A DNA stretch of 64,000 nt from an uncultured Clostridia bacterium (GTDB lineage Bacteria; Bacillota; Clostridia; Christensenellales; Borkfalkiaceae), in assembly GCA_944338165.1 (NCBI GenBank), contig CALVLN010000003.1, forward strand, positions 168,687 to 232,686, written 5' to 3'. Shown piece after piece: positions 62,563 through 64,000 of this stretch (its first letter is position 1; every line of letters starts with the position of its first letter). A program made the position numbers and the translations under genes. The notes beneath the pieces were generated by a model, which made no database searches, was not told the origin of the DNA, and worked only from the letters and a program-made list of their open reading frames with translations.

Positions 62563-62594
62563 CATTGCAGTAAAAGTACACATAAACTGCAATG
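62563..62594 (+). repeat. Inverted repeat in the lipoprotein leader
   Basis: CATTGCAGT (62563-62571) and ACTGCAATG (62586-62594) are perfect 9-bp arms. It contains the second copy of the 12-mer TGCAGTAAAAGT. It can act as an operator or as a hairpin in the mRNA just before the GGGGGAGG ribosome binding site. Confidence 0.6.
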
Positions 62595-62611
62595 TCGGGG
62601 GAGGTTTAGTT

Positions 62612-63838
62612 ATGAAAAAGAAACTGCTTGCATTCATAACGGCGGCAATGAGCGTTGTTTTCGCGTTCTCTCTTGCGGCTTGCAACGGCGGCAACGAAAC
62701 TACGGGCGGGAACGGCACGCATACGCATACTTATTCGGAGCAATGGTCGCATAACGATAGCGAGCATTGGCACACCTGCACGGGCGCGGACTGCGACGAG
62801 GTAATCGACAAAGCCGCGCATACTTGGGATAACGGCAATATAACGAAAGAGCCGACCTGCACGGCAAAGGGCGAAATGACTTATACCTGCACCGTATGTA
62901 AGGCGGCAAAAACGGAAGAAATTGCAACAACAGACCATACCTTTTCTGACAAATGGGAAAGCGACGACACTCACCATTGGCACAAGTGTATCAACTGCGA
63001 CGAGATAAGCGGCAAAGCGGAACATTCGTATAATGCGGACGGCGTTTGCGTGTGCGGTTATAGGGCTATACCCGAAGAGACTCTCCCTACTACGTTGAAT
63101 GAACTTATGCAAGAGGGTAACGAAAAGTATCAGGCAGTCGTCGTTAAAACATTGAACGACCATTTGCTCGAAGATATGCTGTATAAAACACTTAGTAATA
63201 ATTACGATGTAAATTGCGTTGAAATCGAGCAATGGGAAATCGTTGCCAGCGATGAAGACGGTATTATCGATTGCATAAAACTACATTTCTTCTACGATAA
63301 CGCATTAATTTCGATGCTTTATCGAATATCTTGTGTGGAACCTAAAACAGAAATAACCTTACAAGATTTGTTAACCGAAAACCCTGACGCCGAAAAACTT
63401 GACGAAGCATTCGACAGAGGGACTCCTTATGTCAACGGCGCCAAATATTCTACTGAATATGCTTCTGGTTATGACCCTACAATACAGGAGATGAGGAAGG
63501 TATTGTTAAATGCGGTCAATGAGAAGCTTGCGAATGACGGCATTATCTCTGCGGTTGGCGGGAATACCCGCTCGTTTATAAATGATTACGGAACAACGGA
63601 AGATACAGAACTAGGAAAGGCAAGACACATAAAAGTTATGAATTTAACGGAGAACGGCTATGAAGAAATTGCCATAATAATTAAAGAAGCGCAAACCGAC
63701 AATGACGATACAAAAATGATAGAAAACTTAAACAAGGGCTATTATAAAGTTATAGGTACTGCAACAAGCGGGAAATTTACAGGCGCGCTTCTAAAAGCTG
63801 ATATGTCCGAAAATGGCAGCTCGGTAACAACGGATTAA
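62612..63838 (+). CDS. Lipoprotein with His/Trp/Cys repeat modules
   Basis: The 408-residue precursor has a lipoprotein signal with lipobox SLAAC (Cys-24). Residues about 36-150 hold two related modules of the form HTYSEQWSHNDSEHWHTC...CDEV and HTFSDKWESDDTHHWHKCINCDE, separated by AHTWDNGNITKEPTCTAKG and CTVCKAAKTEE, with many CxxC and HxH pairs that could bind metal. The rest (150-408) is an unrecognised globular part. Similar modules are common in surface proteins of some gut Clostridia. GGGGGAGG before the ATG. Confidence 0.8.
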   Translation: MKKKLLAFITAAMSVVFAFSLAACNGGNETTGGNGTHTHTYSEQWSHNDSEHWHTCTGADCDEVIDKAAHTWDNGNITKEPTCTAKGEMTYTCTVCKAAKTEEIATTDHTFSDKWESDDTHHWHKCINCDEISGKAEHSYNADGVCVCGYRAIPEETLPTTLNELMQEGNEKYQAVVVKTLNDHLLEDMLYKTLSNNYDVNCVEIEQWEIVASDEDGIIDCIKLHFFYDNALISMLYRISCVEPKTEITLQDLLTENPDAEKLDEAFDRGTPYVNGAKYSTEYASGYDPTIQEMRKVLLNAVNEKLANDGIISAVGGNTRSFINDYGTTEDTELGKARHIKVMNLTENGYEEIAIIIKEAQTDNDDTKMIENLNKGYYKVIGTATSGKFTGALLKADMSENGSSVTTD

Positions 63839-63898
63839 GCCGCCGCAAGCAGGCAAAAGACAAAGAGAAAAACGAAGAAAATTAAATAACAAAGTCAA

Positions 63899-63932
63899 GG
63901 CGTTCACGCACAAAAGCGTGAGCGCTTTTTTT
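63899..63932 (+). terminator. Terminator of the lipoprotein gene
   Basis: GCGTTCACGC-ACAAAA-GCGTGAGCGC stem followed by TTTTTTT. Confidence 0.88.
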
Positions 63933-64000
63933 ATACCCTGCGAAAAAAGTCGCATTATAAAAGCCCGCAGTCCTCCCGCGCGAATTTTGGAAATTTTATC

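Overview
The window reads as a chromosome segment from an anaerobic, GC-rich, probably gut-associated member of the Clostridia. The evidence is spoIIID (sporulation), Firmicutes-style operons (der-plsY; lgt, lspA, rluD and pyrR together), RNase J, an ECF-type folate transporter under a THF riboswitch, a TM1266-family protein, and a 2-hydroxyacyl-CoA dehydratase activase pair. Cys/His/Trp-rich lipoproteins like the one at the right end recall Christensenellales/Borkfalkia-type genomes. That placement is inference; no rRNA gene is present.

Layout: 1-5.2 kb has the start of secA, a DeoC-like protein that lacks the catalytic lysines, and the DUF1934-MBL-rho-PH operon. 5.2-10.7 kb is a methyl-group/aromatic operon (YgjP protease, metF, split methionine synthase with separate reactivation domain, tyrA), divergent from aroA plus an acetyltransferase. 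12.8-17.4 kb has gdhA, tRNA-Arg, a GH13 amylase and an M18 aminopeptidase. 17.4-20.3 kb is a TM1266 plus NMT1-type ABC transporter operon behind a structured leader with a terminator (candidate orphan riboswitch). 20.3-27 kb has small redox and membrane genes, tRNA-Thr, a lipid kinase and the trmR-trhP tRNA wobble-uridine modification pair. 27-32 kb has RNase J and a 900-residue repeat protein with a 35-unit 12-bp array. 32-36 kb is serCA and an M3 peptidase. 36-41 kb is the str operon (rpsL-rpsG-fusA-tuf). 41-43 kb holds two AT-richer genes for exported proteins. 43-56 kb is pgk, the DUF512-der-plsY cluster, the lgt-pncB-divIVA-like-lspA-rluD-pyrR operon and folT. 55-59.7 kb is the dehydratase/activase pair and spoIIID. 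From 59.9 kb a tRNA-Ala gene is followed by an AT-rich cassette with a candidate structured ncRNA, small Cys proteins, a GIY-YIG protein, a broken serine recombinase and a repeat-bearing lipoprotein.

How genes work together: metF makes methyl-THF for MetH, whose cobalamin is probably kept active by the separate reactivation protein; folT imports folate under THF control. serCA makes serine, the main C1 donor. aroA and tyrA belong to aromatic amino acid synthesis. lgt and lspA process lipoproteins, of which several are encoded here.

Most notable observations: (1) a roughly 197-nt ncRNA candidate at 60201-60397 with its own promoter, nested long hairpin and terminator; (2) an unidentified riboswitch-like leader at 20162-20273; (3) several genes whose -10 element ends 6-8 nt before the ATG with no ribosome binding site, implying leaderless mRNAs; (4) the repeat protein at 29200-31902. 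All calls come from reading the sequence; no database search was run.
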